From positions 385,813 to 449,812 of the forward strand of contig MU001691.1 in the NCBI GenBank assembly GCA_010093515.1: a stretch of 64,000 nt of DNA, written 5' to 3'. The position numbers and the translations under genes are program-made. The notes below the pieces were generated by a model, which was not told the DNA's origin, searched no databases, and was given only the letters and a program-made list of their open reading frames with translations. Below are positions 43,831 through 56,512 of this stretch, one piece after another. The DNA is from Lineolata rhizophorae (taxonomy: Eukaryota > Ascomycota > Dothideomycetes > Lineolatales > Lineolataceae). Position 1 is the first letter of the stretch. Every line of letters begins with the position of its first letter.

Positions 43831-46689
43831 GATGCTACGGACTGACAAATGTAACCCGAACCAAATTTTGTATGCTGAATATTCCTATAGCAGACTGATC
43901 GAACAAGTTCCCGAAGATTTTGCAACTGAAATGGTTAAGATTAGTTTCAAGAGACTATATATCTGGTCAAAGAGCGAAGGAATTAATACTGGGGTTTATA
44001 TGATACCTCTGGGTAACATGACCCTGTAGGACAGCTGAAGGCTCGGAGACATCGGACGACGACTGAGCAACGAGGCGATATGCATGGCGTACGCGGAAAC
44101 AGTATAGGTGAGAGAAGTTAAAATGGGCGTTCCCGATAGCAAATAAAGATGCCCATTGGACTATCTCACCATGCAGAGCCCTCCAGGGTTGACGGGGCCT
44201 ACTGGTGATGACTTGCTGAGAAATGCCTGGAGGTTCATCCAACAATGTGGGTTGGTTGAACATATAAGAGAAATCCTTGCAGACGGATGTTGACATATTA
44301 TCTCTCGTGCAAAAGAGAAACTCTGACAAATTCGATACAGTAATTGAGCTGTGTAACATTATTGCGCAAGGCTAAGCGGGTCTATGTCGTAGTTATCACA
44401 GCTGTGAGTTTTTCCTACACGCATCCTAAGCGAAAGTCTAGATTCCTAATCTAGACTATGGTTATGGTTCTGAGTCCTCATGAGCCAAGTTTGCATAGAA
44501 ACTATGATGCCTGCTATACTAGAACTGTATAGACTAGGCCATTTGCTGTTTTCTCACTAGCTTCCTATAAACGAAATATCATGGTTGTGACTAAAGCCAT
44601 GGGGTTTCCCTACCAATGTAAGAAGTATTCATTGTCTTTTCCTATTGCCTATAGAAGTATCAATACAATCTCACTGGGTACATAGCTATATATTAGCACG
44701 ACATGATCTGCACTAGAGTAGCTAGTGAACTAGAGTCGGGGACGTTCAAACCAGTGAGAATCTGAGCTTATTTCTGGCCAATCGCAGACGCGGTACAATA
44801 CCAAATTGAGTACTCTAACCTTCAGCACGGCGAAATCTCCACATCAGCCAATACACTGTCTTTGCAGGAACTACAATTTCCAGCATAGCGCACTGTCCAA
44901 CACAAACTCCTTAGCAAGGCCTCCTATGTGCCCGTCAAAATATCCTACGTCTCGGCAATCTCATACCCGAAACGCCGCTAAAACTGAAGTGCTGTTCCTT
45001 CTCCCAATCACAACCCTTAACCACGGAATCGGTACTTACCACGTAGAATATAGCAGCTAGGGGAAGGGAAAATTTCCCACGTGGTCCGCAATGAAATGCG
45101 TCCGTCCGAACAGGTGTTCGCACCCGTACTCGCCGAATCTTCGGCCGAGGCTTCACACTTAAGGCTTACAGGGCGCTGTCGAGGTTGCTGCACGTGCCCT
45201 CTACAGCTTGTGCGGGAGTACCTACTTGCCGGCAGGCGTGTCTTGGAAGTAATGCGCGCCTACTACGGACACACCCACCTATCGAACAGACGGCCGGGAT
45301 TTTTCCACGCACATGAGCATCCTAGCCTTCGCGTCTCAAGTCCACGTTTCGAGGGTCGGGTCATGCCGGCCTTTCCCGCCCAGGCAAACCCCCTTCCATG
45401 CATCCTTCTAGAAACTCTGCCGCCTTGCGCTCGGACAGGGGTCCTGTCTCTTTCCTGAGACAGCCGAAGAACCCGGCTCCAACTCAGCCTTACTAGACTG
45501 CAAAGCATGGTTGATGACTGGTACATGGGCGCCGCATCGAGTGCGTTCACATGGATGGTCTTCCCCTGCACCATGCAGCCTCCGCGGGCCAGAAGAGCCG
45601 CGCATGAAGGAAGAGTCCAGCATTGCGTGCCTTCTCGAAGACTTCCCGAAACGTAGGGGCATCACTAATGACAAAAAGACCAAGAGCGAACGCTGCACCA
45701 ACACCAAGCCCGCCATCGTTCTATTCCCTTTATCGCGCCTTCTAGCTCCGAAGTACCAACAACAAAAGCAAAGAAAGGAGGGCAGCAGTGTTCTTAGGCC
45801 CCTACATGCCCGTCCTCGTCCCCCTAACTTCAACCCGGGCGGACAGCTGAAACTGAACCCACGCAGGCAGAATAAGGGAAGAGAGGTTTGATTTACCATA
45901 CATTAAGAAATACAGAATAAGCGCCCAAAGGTGCAGAACCATGTGCAGCAGTGTGCATATACACACATTGGATAAAAGCTGGTGCACTAGTAGCATGGGC
46001 AGAACGAAGGGTAATGTAAACTCGCTTTGAAAAACACAGCAAAACCATATAAAGAAAACGTACCACACTCTTCCTCCAAAGCCCTTCTTCTGATCCAACG
46101 TGAATTAACTCTAACCACAGAAGGAAAATTCAGCTCATCTTCCTGGATTAATGCAAAGAGTTGCTGCTATTAGTGTGGCTCTGGTAGCTTAAAAATTACG
46201 GACGCCCGATTAGCAATGGGAAGATGACAATGGAAGCGGTCAAACGTGGATAGAAGAACGTCCCAGAACCGAACGAAAACCAAGGTCCGGGCTCTTCCGA
46301 TGCAAGAGATCTGTACAGTGGCCCACAAAATAGCACATCGATGGGATGGCGTAGGAGGAAGAGTAGAGTATCCAAGGAAAATTTAGCGCCGAGAGCATTA
46401 GCTTGAGCGTTTGTGCCACGGTTCGGTCGAAGAAAAACAGCGGTCGAAACGCTCAAGCGGGGATAAAGTTATGACACAGCCCGGCAAAACCTGTACAGGA
46501 GAATGGAAGCCGAAGCCATAGCAAGATAGTGAAAAGGTCGTTACGTCGAAGCGCGCGCGCCATTTCGTAGCCGAGAAAAGCAGAAAACTCAAGTTGGCGG
46601 ATTAAGGTTGGGCGACCGGAGAAAGCAGACTCCGCTATCACGTGAAGAAATGAAGGGAAATGCACGGCGGCCAAGCTCGGAACCGAGCA
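43831..46689. other. Intergenic, AT-shifted, no gene supported
   Basis: 2.9 kb with short or unconvincing frames on both strands. The longest (163 codons on minus, 45408-45899) overlaps a 126-codon frame on plus and has no domain. A minus-strand frame at 43967-44359 is 130 codons with no recognisable fold. It may include more decayed sequence. Confidence 0.4.
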
Positions 46690-47298
46690 TCATGACCACC
46701 GCTTCTCTGACTCCTTCTCCTTCAACCCACCGATGCGATTGAGATCGAGCGACTGGAAGCGGCTCGAGTCACTCTGCTGGTATGGCGGTAAGTCTTCGTG
46801 AACAGGTTCGAGTCCGACACCACCGTGCTCGCCAACGCGCACCACTACCATGCGACCGGACTGGCGCTTGCCCGTCGACTCATCTACCTCTTCCGGGAAC
46901 GTAATGCGGATTTCCGGCACAGGCGACGCCGGCGGGCTAGACGAGTTGTCCATGAGGTTTTGGCGCTCCTGGTAGACGTAGATGGACTCGGAGCGACGGC
47001 CGTAAGGCGCGGCCGTGATGGTCAGTCGGCGATGGTTAGACGACGGTCGCACGGCCGCGGGCGGGTGTTGCTTTGCCTCTTGATCTACGGGCAGTCCATC
47101 AGAGTCGTGCTGCTTTTGCGACTTACGGACATGGCGCAGAATGAAGAGCGCGCCGACGAGGAGGATGCCGGTGGCGGTGAGGACGAGCAGCGCGATTAGG
47201 AGGCTGGTGACGGTCGGGTTATCAGTCAGGCCGAAACCTTCGTCTTCGTGGGTGGCGCGGATAACAAGATGGCGCACGGAATCCATGGTGCTGGACAT
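46690..47298 (-). CDS. Single-pass membrane protein, conserved fungal hypothetical
   Basis: A 202-residue intronless protein. A short N-terminal ectodomain (about 1-30) carries no cleavable signal. One transmembrane helix follows at about 31-55 (VTSLLIALLVLTATGILLVG then ALFIL). A basic stop-transfer RHVRKSQKQ comes next, then a soluble tail, so the tail is probably cytosolic (type III topology). The tail has islands that look conserved across related fungi: PVPEIRITFPEEVDESTGKR, QSGRMVVVRVGEHGGVGLEP, DLPPYQQSDSSRFQSLDLNR and GGLKEKESEKR. The PPYQ resembles a PY-type motif for WW-domain proteins such as Rsp5/NEDD4 ligases, which is speculative. Function unknown. A second Met (codon 5) is an equally good start. 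Confidence 0.7.
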   Translation of the reverse strand: MSSTMDSVRHLVIRATHEDEGFGLTDNPTVTSLLIALLVLTATGILLVGALFILRHVRKSQKQHDSDGLPVDQEAKQHPPAAVRPSSNHRRLTITAAPYGRRSESIYVYQERQNLMDNSSSPPASPVPEIRITFPEEVDESTGKRQSGRMVVVRVGEHGGVGLEPVHEDLPPYQQSDSSRFQSLDLNRIGGLKEKESEKRWS

Positions 47299-50200
47299 GA
47301 CGACACTAACGGGGTGCTGATGTCGAACGAAACGGTTGTAGTCGTAGTTTGATGCAGGGATGCCTATAGAACAGGTGGTAACGGTCGCTGGCCGAGTACT
47401 TCACAAAGTCTTTTTCCGTTTTATCTCTTCAATCGCTTTCGTACGTCGCTGACACAAGGCTGCAGCCGGGAGATGATGCTTTAAAAGAGCGTACAAGAAG
47501 TAACTGTGTACGCGGCGACACGTTAGCCACTATAGGTATTGCTCGAAGAGTCAAAAAGCATGGCGACGCATGATGAACATGCAATGACTGGTGTAGAGTG
47601 GACGAGCGTTATGCAATAGCAGGTAGAGTGGACGCGGTGCAGCACTTGGCCGACGCTTCCCCGTCCAAGTTTCGCGGATGTTTGGAAACAAGTGCACGGA
47701 ACGCGGAAAGTCGTCAAGTCTTACCCTCTGGAGCGAACGAAAAGGAGTGCGACCACCGGGTCAGACGAAGAAAGGCAGACGCGTCTGGCGGGCAGGACGC
47801 AGCAGGCTCGCAAAGAATGAACGGACGTCGCGACAACCGGCTGAACGAGTGAAGCCGGCTGATCACGACAGGAACGGGAGGGCGCGAGGGGAGAATTGGC
47901 GTGCCGCGATGGGGAGGCGAGGAGGTGAAAAGAGAGCGGCGGGCGAGGAAGGAAACACCACCGCCGGCCGAGAGGCCGCGCAAGGAGCGACAAGCCCGAA
48001 TCTAACGGACGAACCACACCAACTTGACTGCGCTTGCCGCCCTGGCACCCGCCAACGGCCGCGAGGCGCAGGCACACCCGCCCACGATGGCCCGTTCCTG
48101 GCTAGCCCGGCGCCAAACGGGCCGCCAAGACGATCAATTGGGAGCGGCGGCCCACCACACGGGCGCGCGCGACGGCCTGCCAGCCCGCGGTTGAAATTGC
48201 GAATTCCGCCCGGAACGGTTAGGCGGCCGGAGCCGCACCGCGGGCCCTGCGTTCTCGCGCGAATCGCCCGCGTAGCTGCAGCCAGCCAATTGGGCCCCCC
48301 GGGGCACCCGAGCGCGTCGGCAGCTCAATTTAACGTCCAAATTCCTCGCGCAATAACAATGTACCCAGCATCCCGCCCGGCTTGAGCTTCCTCGAGGCCG
48401 GCTTTTGGCTCCCTGGCGAACACGTCTGGATTTTTTGAGCGATCAGTGATGAGCCGATAATGCGGGGGGATGTAATTTGGGAGTTGGTCGCCTGGACCGC
48501 CCACCTCAGCACCCAAACGTGGCGCCCCTGGAAGGAAGTCGTATTCCGTACGTGTACCCGATATAGTAGCGCCTTTAGGGGCCTTGTTCCAGGGCCTTCT
48601 GTCTGCGCTCCAAGGACTTGGGCCTTTTCTTTTCTCCTCTGCGAGCAATGCCGGAGCCTACATGTACGCAGACACTACGGTTGTTCCGCCGCAACGCCGC
48701 GCCTATCAGTCGATGTGGAGGGTGTTGGCGTATGTCGTGAGATCCGCGGACCCCGACGATGGAATCAATTCGCCGATGCCGGACTAGCGAAATTCCGGGT
48801 CACGTGAGAGGTCGGTTCCTTGCGCGTTCGTTTGGGCTTGGCGAGGACTCCTGACTCCGACTCAAAGATAGCTCCGGCTCCGCTGCAGACAAGCGTCAGC
48901 GAGGGGAAGGAGAAGAAGAATGGAAACTTCTTCGAAACTCCAAAAAGTCCCGATGGAAGGCCCCAGGCAAGAAGCCAAGAAAAGAATTGCGTATTCTTTT
49001 CGCCCCGTCCGGGGGTCCGTGGGTTCAAGTATGTCCTTGTTGGGGAACTGCTGGGGACGTGTTCTTGCCCGAACCGTAGGACGTTGCTGCGATTGTGCCG
49101 CGCTCCGCGTCGCATCTCGCCGCTTTCCTCTCGTCAGCATGCGCCAACCAGCCTCATGCGACGAACGCTGCATCGACACCATCGCCAAGCCGGCCTTCCG
49201 CTCTCGCGGCGACGCATTGACGAAGGACCTGTTCCATGCGTTTGCCTTTTCGCTCCTTTCCGGTACCCGAAGAAGGCCAGCGGTCGGCAGTTCCAAGGCC
49301 TTCGAGAAAAGTTCTTTCGCAGATCTACGCGTCCAAGGTGCGCCAAGCTTGAGGGAGTCGAGCCAAAGATGATGCGAAAGGAGCTTGTCTCGTCTCAGAA
49401 TATTTGGCCCGTCACATTTCGTCGGCTTGCGACCGACAGAAGCGTCATATCGCCACCGACCTATAGCCAGGGAAAGCACTTAGCGACGTACGTCGAATGA
49501 TGGCACGACGCACGCGACCACAAGAACATTTTCAGGGACGCAGAACGGTTTGCCATTCTACCATTGCGGATTGCTTAACTGACGTACCCTCTTAACGCCA
49601 TGTGCTACAATTGGATATATCAGTAGGTTCATACGTAAAATGCAATCACTCTGGAACATTCATTTCTTCCGAAAGGCTAATAAACCAGAGTACGAGATGC
49701 TAATATGGACTAACAATGGTGTCCCCTGGATGCCTTAACACTTGTATCCCAGTCCGCCAACAAAATGTCCAGTGGGATATTTAGGTAGACTGTTTCCGAA
49801 GACGCGCACACATCTCATTTGAGTGAACGGGGGGTATATATGGCTAGAAGGAAGTTGGTCTCTTATTGCGTTCCAGACGTTGGTCTAAAGCGGAAGCAGG
49901 TTCAAGGAGACCACGGGAGCCAATAGATCTCATGGAAGCGGCAGGCTCGAACCCCTCGAAACCAACACACGGGTGCAACGTGACGCTTTGGCTCGTTGGC
50001 TTCGGCTTCTTTCACCCGCTACGTTTCTGCTATTGTCGCCGCTTCCGCATAGCGCTCAGATGTGCTGACAGCCGGAACATGGCCGGCACGATGACAAAAA
50101 AAAAAATCAATCCAATGTCAAAGCACATGCTTGCCGCTTGTCTACAGGGAATTTTCCGATGCCGCGGGTACATGTGCCATGCCACGTCCACCACCCAACA

Positions 50201-53200
50201 ATGAGAGGTTTTACTTGCTGTGTACCTAGCACTTTGCCTGTGCTTGCTGCATATTGTATGTGTCCGGTCTAAATATGCGTAAGTGGCTACGGTTGAGGCA
50301 CGAGTGGATTTGTACTATTGGAACGACTATCACCCAATAAAATCCCCTCTGTTGATAGTCCCTGTGACTGGTGTACAAAGGCGTCATTGTAGCCTTTTCG
50401 TGCAACAGACTTCGGACTGACCCGCAACTTGTGGAAGCGGTGTCTCCGAGGTCTACGGAATTGGCGTGTGATATGCTTTGAGACGATATCGCAAGTTAAC
50501 GCTCCTAAAGCGCTCAGACAAAGCAATGAAGATGACATCTAGACATTGATGCCATCTGTTGACGTTCTCCTGTCAGGAGTCCTAGAAGCAAGAGTCTGGC
50601 TTAACATCACTTAGAGCGGGGAGAGCAGCGGTAGACCGGATTCCTACAACGCGTAAAGGCTTAGCCCGCATCTGCTAACGATCAAAAGGTATGGTTTGAC
50701 GGGCCAAGAAACGTCTCCCGAACGATAGTGAGCGGGGTTCGTATGTAGGTGACACAGGATAGATGAGACACGAAGCGCTAGCTAGCCAAATATTTGCCTT
50801 GGCACCACGAAGGTGGTTAAGAACCTTGAAGCGTGCAACTAGGCTCGCCGGCGCCGGATACACGAAGGCGTTGCTCAGCACGCGGATCCGGCAAAGAACC
50901 AAGACGTGTTCAAAGCCAACTCATCGACGAATGTGATTCCCGGTTGGAGGTCAGGAGAGCATCTTGAGACACCCGGCCGATCAAGAGGCATCCAGTGCGT
51001 CAGTGGGAAAACAAACCGGCGAGCTCCTACAAGAATTAATCATACCGATCATTTCAGAAGACTTCAAAGAAACAGACAGCAAGGACTTGACTATCTCAAG
51101 CGCTCCTGGATTGAGCTCGCGACAAGACATATTTTGCGGGCGGACTCGGCCCGGCCTAGTGTACCATGTCGGCAGACAGCATATGGTGCTATAGCAAGCA
51201 ACCGTAGCAAAGCTGCAGGTCTCACGAAAAGACAAAGCAGCTAGGCGCATAGCAAACTTCCGTGGTTGGTCGTGCTGCGACGAACACTGAAAGATAGCAT
51301 CATGGCAAACGCGAGACGTGCACCTGAGGAAGTCGTGATTCGCCACGAAGCAGAGCCATAAGAGCGGCAGAAGAAAACAAATACAAGGCGCTACCGGAAG
51401 CGTATAGAGGGAAGAAAGAGAGGGACAGACAGCTGGGCGGCCTAGGGGGCATTATCGCATGGGCCCGAGTGGATATGCCCGTCCAGGCGGAGAAGCAGTC
51501 ACGCCGTGCAACCTGGCGTGATGCACATAGAAAAAAAGCACGCACCTAGGCACACCAGGAGCAATACAAGACTGTAATCGACCGAGCACACCGGATACGA
51601 CCGTCCAGTGCTGGTAGTCTGTCGCAAGATGCACCCGGCGCATGTCGGACTTGCGAGAAGGGGCGCGGTCGACGACAGCGAAGAACGCCGGCAGGGGTGT
51701 GTCTCCGCGCGGCGAAAAGGACCAAGAAGGCGGCTGGATCGGGCGACCAGATGCAGGAAAGGCGGTCAGAGCCAAGGCGGCGGCGGCGGCGCAAGCCAGT
51801 CGCGGGCAGCCAGATCAGCAGCGGGGACGTCGATGGCTGCCTTGCCTGGGGACCCTCCCAACGAGGGGCCAGGCTGGGACGGGCGCCGACCCCTTGGAGC
51901 CTTCTCCGGTGAGTGGAAGGGCTGGACAAGCTGCGACTCGGGCCGGCCGGAGCCCGCGCACGGCCTGGCAGCTGGGGCAGGTTGACGACGAGCGCCCACC
52001 CCGCGCTGGCGGCGAGGCTGGGCGCGGCTTGACCCGGCCCGTGGCGACTGACGCCGGAGACGGCGCAGCGCTTGAACGACGACGAGACGAGCGGGCAAGA
52101 TGCGTGTCAGAGCGGCGCTCGGGGCAGGCCGCCGGAGCTCGCGGTGCTTGGACTCGGCGGAGCAGCGGCGGGCCCGAGTGCCCCCCGCGGGCCCAGATTA
52201 GCACGGCGCAAGCGAAGATCGGCCGGCTTCGAGGGCTTCGCAGGGCTTAGCGGTCGGGGGCAGGCGCGGCCAGCGTTTTTAGCCCTCCCGTGGGTCGCGG
52301 CCCTTTCCCCAGAGCGGCCCACCCACACCCGCCCGGCGTCACCCAGCTCGGAGTACAGGCCACGGCGCCCAAAAAAAAGGCGCCAACCACCGTACCTCCA
52401 CCACCGCCCGCCGCTTCCCACGACCCGCTCTTGCCCTCCCTCGCGCCCCTCCTGCCTTCCTGCTCCCCTCGCCGCTCCCGCCCTCGCGCCCGCCCTCTCC
52501 CTTCGCGCCTGCCGCCGGGCACGCAGCTCAGGCAAGAGGGATCCTGCGGCTCCCGCTGCCCTCGCAACCCGCGTCGCGCGCCCGCGCGCCATTCCGCCGC
52601 CCTCTCGTCCTCAAGACGACGGCCCGTCCTCCCTTGCTTCTCGGTCCTGCTGCGCGCCCGCCAACATCTCCTCTCCCTGGGACGCGCTCCCAACCCTGAT
52701 GCGTTCCCCGGCGAGCGCGCAGACGACCCGCCGCTTCGAGTATAGCATGCACCGCAGTTGAGCGAGACCGCTATCTGGAAACGCCAAAAAAAAATATTGC
52801 CTGCCCGTACCAAGGGGTGGATATCTCGCCCTCGCCAGCCGACCATATCAAAACCGCCTCCTCCCCCCGCCGTCGCTCCCTCCTCCAAACTTTCTCATTC
52901 TCCTTCGCTCTGCGCTCCTCCTCGGCCTCATCTGTACATGCGCCGCGTATCCTTGTGGTATCGTACAAACCGCATCCGTGTCGCCAATCATTGGTGAGTC
53001 CCGGCCCGCCTTACCTCGCAGCCTGCCTTGCGTAGGCTTGCCTAGCGAGCCCGTGCTGACGCCTAGCCGCTCTCCCATTCCCAGGCTTCTTTACTTGCCC
53101 ATAGGTACATAATCCCGCCTTGTCTGGCGGAACCGATACATTTTCCAACAGTTCTGCCTGCGATCTCTGCGACACCCCACCTACCTCCCCTCTCACCCCG

Positions 53201-53226
53201 CGCCTGGCCGACTCTCGCTTCACCAG
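47299..53226. other. Long gene-poor region upstream of the Pumilio gene
   Basis: 5.9 kb without a gene I can support. At 47680-48400 and 51600-52760 very GC-rich DNA gives long frames on both strands. At 48820-49500 three frames are open at once (226 and 150 codons on plus, 205 on minus), none with a domain. The segment at 49500-51300 is AT-richer with short frames. The last 1.5 kb is pyrimidine-rich (CCTCC/CTCC tracts about 52400-52900), typical of fungal promoters and 5' UTRs, and probably belongs to the Pumilio gene. Unspliced 5' exons or a noncoding RNA could hide here. Confidence 0.4.
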
Positions 53227-56200
53227 ATGATGGTTGCTGGAGTTATCGATAGACAAGCTTTGGTGATGTCGAACAACGTATGCTTTGCCTTCCTCTCGGG
53301 GACCTATTTTGGCCCTCTGCTTCTTTGATGTTCGTCTCTGACTCGATACGACGCTCTCCTTCCAGGCACGAAAGATGCGGCTGGGTGGCGACTTCCCTGG
53401 CTTGCCACGCAGCAAGGACGATGACGAACAGCAACAGCAACCTTCAAGTCTAGGGCAAGGCTTCCCAAATGGCGCCAAAGCGTGGGGCGGAAACATATGG
53501 GGTAATAGTGCGCTGGGCTCCGGGTTCGGCAAGCCCGCTGCGCGTGATCAGTCACGATCCAGAGGTCCGTAAATGCGCGCCGCTTTTGCGCTGGTTGCGC
53601 TGACTCACGCTCCAACAGACAATGGTTCATATCCGTCCCTGGGCGATGACGCGATTGAGGGCAAGACTGGCTCTGGGTCGCTTCTTGCATCGTCCGAGAC
53701 CGATCCATGGGTTCGAAAGCGTTCGTCAATATGGGCAGCCGCAGACAGCGCCGTCCAGCCTGCCACGCAGACACGGCCTAGCGGCGTGTCGCCCGGCCGA
53801 CAGCGCACAGCCAGCCAAATCGCGACCACTCAGGCCTTTATCGATTCTTCGCAGCCGACTTCGTCGCCTTATTTCTCGGCTCGCGCCGCTACGCTGGGCC
53901 CGGGCACGGTTTCTAAGCCTGCCAAGCCGATGATGGACCCCGCTTCAGCCAACTTCAACGCTTCCCGCCAAGCAGATGCAGTGACGAACGGATTTGGCAG
54001 CTTCGGCCGCGTTAGTGATGACGGACATTTCGCATCTTGGGTGGATAGTTCGTCCGTTCATTCGCCAGCCGATGACCGTCGTAGCATTACGAACTCGGAT
54101 TATTTCGGTGCAGGCAGTGCCAACGCGTCGAGGAGCGGGAGCCTCCCACCGTCTCGTCATGGGGCCGAGCCCGTACAATTTCCCCAGCCTGCCGAAACTC
54201 TATCGCGATTCTCTCAACTTCAAGGTGCCCATGCCAGCATGCGAGGGATGTCATCGTTCGCATCTCAAGCGAATGGGCGCGCCCGAGAGGATCGGAGCGA
54301 TTCTATTCATAGCGACAGCATGCCGCCAATGTTTGGCAGGTTAAGCCTGGACAATGGCCCAGAGCCTCCCATGATGATGCCCAAGCCGTCGATTAATTCT
54401 GGCGCTATTCCCGGCCAGTTCCAGCAAGCACAGCAAGCACAGCACGACCCTTCGTTGCACCGGCGGTCTATCGCGGAAGTTTCCCAGAACCACCACTTGG
54501 CTTTAGAAGACAATGGTTTCCAAGGATCATACACTCCTGAAGGATACCCGTCTACTCAATTTGACCATTTTGGAGCCCTTCGGAACTATCAGCTAACCGC
54601 GGCGAGTCGAGGAGCGATGACGCCTAATAGCAACGACTACCGCCAGAGTCCTTACATCTCAGCAGCGCCCACTCCTCCCGTCTTTGACCAATTGAATCCC
54701 TGGCGCAATGAACAAAATATGCGGGCAAATCCGAGCGGGCATTCCACAATATTAGAGCAGAAACTAAAAGGGCTAGAGCAACAGGGATTGCAACAACCTA
54801 GGTTTCAGCAGCCAGGCTTCCAGCAACAAGAGCAAGCTCAGCAGGCATTCTTCGCACCACAATACCAGCAAGCTTTGGCTGCTCAATTCCGAGCTTACAA
54901 CTCTTATCAGTTCGCACTTCCCAATGGAATGCCACTCAACGGAATGAATCCACTCCAGCCTCCCATCCCGTTACCTAACATGTCGGGAGTTATGCCGAAT
55001 ATGGAACCTCCAAAAGGACCGCGAGATCAAGATCAACCAAACTTCCGGAGCACACTTTTAGAAGAGTTCAAATCCAGCAAAGTCAGCAGGCGGTTTGAGC
55101 TGAAGGTATGTGCTCTCTGTCCATCCACGCGCCATCGTGAGGCACAGCAGCTGATGCTTTCCTGTTGAACAGGACATTTATGATCACGTTACAGAATTTA
55201 GCGGCGATCAGCACGGATCTCGGTTCATACAGCAGAAGCTGGAGACGGCTAACAGCGATGACAAAGAAATGATATTCCGTGAAATCCAGCCGAATGCCAT
55301 GCAGCTAATGACTGATGTTTTCGGGAATTACGTCATCCAGAAATTCTTTGAGCATGGCGACCAGACGCAGAAGAAGGCTCTTGCGAACAAGATGAAGGGT
55401 CATGTCCTGAACTTATCTCTGCAGATGTATGGCTGCAGAGTCGTCCAGAAGGTTCGCTAGCGTCTCGGATCACATGGGATGAAGATCGTGCAACTGACTA
55501 AGAATAGGCTCTTGAACACGTTCTTACGGACCAGCAAGCTGCACTGGTAAAGGAACTTGAGAATAACGTGCTGAAGTGTGTTCGCGATCAGAACGGCAAT
55601 CATGTCATCCAGAAAGCCATTGAGCGAGTCCCCGCCGAGCACATTCAGTTCATCATCAATGCCTTCACTGGCCAAGTCGCGTCCCTGGCAAATCACCCTT
55701 ACGGTTGCCGCGTCATCCAGCGAATGCTTGAATATTGCGAGGAGCCGGCGAAGCGATCTATTCTACAGGAGTTGCACGCCTGCGGGAGCACGCTGATTCC
55801 GGACCAATACGGCAATTATGTTACTCAGAACATCATTGAGCGCGGGGATCCTGAGGATCGAGCTCGGGTCATCTCTCTGGTCAAGGCCAACCTCTTCGTG
55901 TTCTCGAAGCACAAGTTTGCTAGCAACGTTGTCGAAAAGTGTCTAGTGCATGGCAATGACGAGCAGAAACGCGAAATAATGGAAAAGATCTTGGAAAAGG
56001 GAGAGAGGGGCGACACCGTACTTTACATGCTCATCAAGGACGGTTATGGTAATTATGTCATCCGTAAGTATTCCATCTTGCTCACCAAAATCGTAGCTTT
56101 TTTTGAATCTGACGGAACGCAGAAAAACTTTTGGACACTTTGAATGCGAAGGACTATGCGATATTCATCGAGCATCTACACCCTGAGATGGCGAAAGCTA

Positions 56201-56512
56201 AGAGGAACGCAACCAACGGCAAGAACATCCAGGCTGTAAGTATCTCAGCATTTCCTCTTCAATTTTTGGAAGCCTTTCTTCGAGGTCTAATACAATCTCT
56301 AGGTTGAGAAGAAGATGCACCGCTTCTCAGATGTGCATCGAAACAGCACCAGTCCTTCGGCTCTCAACACCACCGCCGCAACCGCCGGGGCGGTTGCCGG
56401 CAGCGCAAGCGCTCCATCTCCGCCAACGAACGACAGCCAAAGCCTCCCGGGCCCGGCACTAGCTAGTGCAGCAGAAGATCCTGTACAGACCACGCCGAAT
56501 ACGGACCTATAA
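53227..56512 (+). CDS. Pumilio/PUF-family RNA-binding protein (Puf3 type)
   Basis: A post-transcriptional repressor that binds 3' UTR motifs. Introns 53278..53365, 53565..53618, 55106..55172, 55452..55507, 56064..56122 and 56236..56302 give 964 residues in frame. Residues 1-570 are a disordered, Gln/Ser/Pro-rich region. Eight PUF repeats follow from about residue 580; their base-reading triads are legible: R1 SR-Q (HGSRFIQQ), R2 NY-Q (FGNYVIQK), R3 CR-Q (YGCRVVQK), R4 NH-Q (NGNHVIQK), R5 CR-Q (YGCRVIQR), R6 NY-Q (YGNYVTQN), R7 SN-E (FASNVVEK), R8 NY-Q (YGNYVIQK). By the PUF code this reads UGUAUAUA, the Pumilio/Puf3 site; yeast Puf3 uses it on nuclear mRNAs for mitochondrial proteins. The first two exons are small; the ATG at 53227 is the earliest in frame, and 53266 is an alternative. 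The C-terminus after the repeats is Ser/Pro/Ala-rich. Confidence 0.92.

Noticed and set aside
43967-44359. 130-codon minus-strand frame as a possible gene or exon
   Set aside because: I could not match any segment to a known family. It lies in a decaying AT-shifted region and lacks splice-site support.
51546-52761. Several 100-230-codon frames upstream of the Pumilio gene
   Set aside because: They overlap on both strands in extreme GC DNA, are Arg/Pro/Gly/Ala-rich without motifs, and the region has the pyrimidine-rich look of a promoter and leader.
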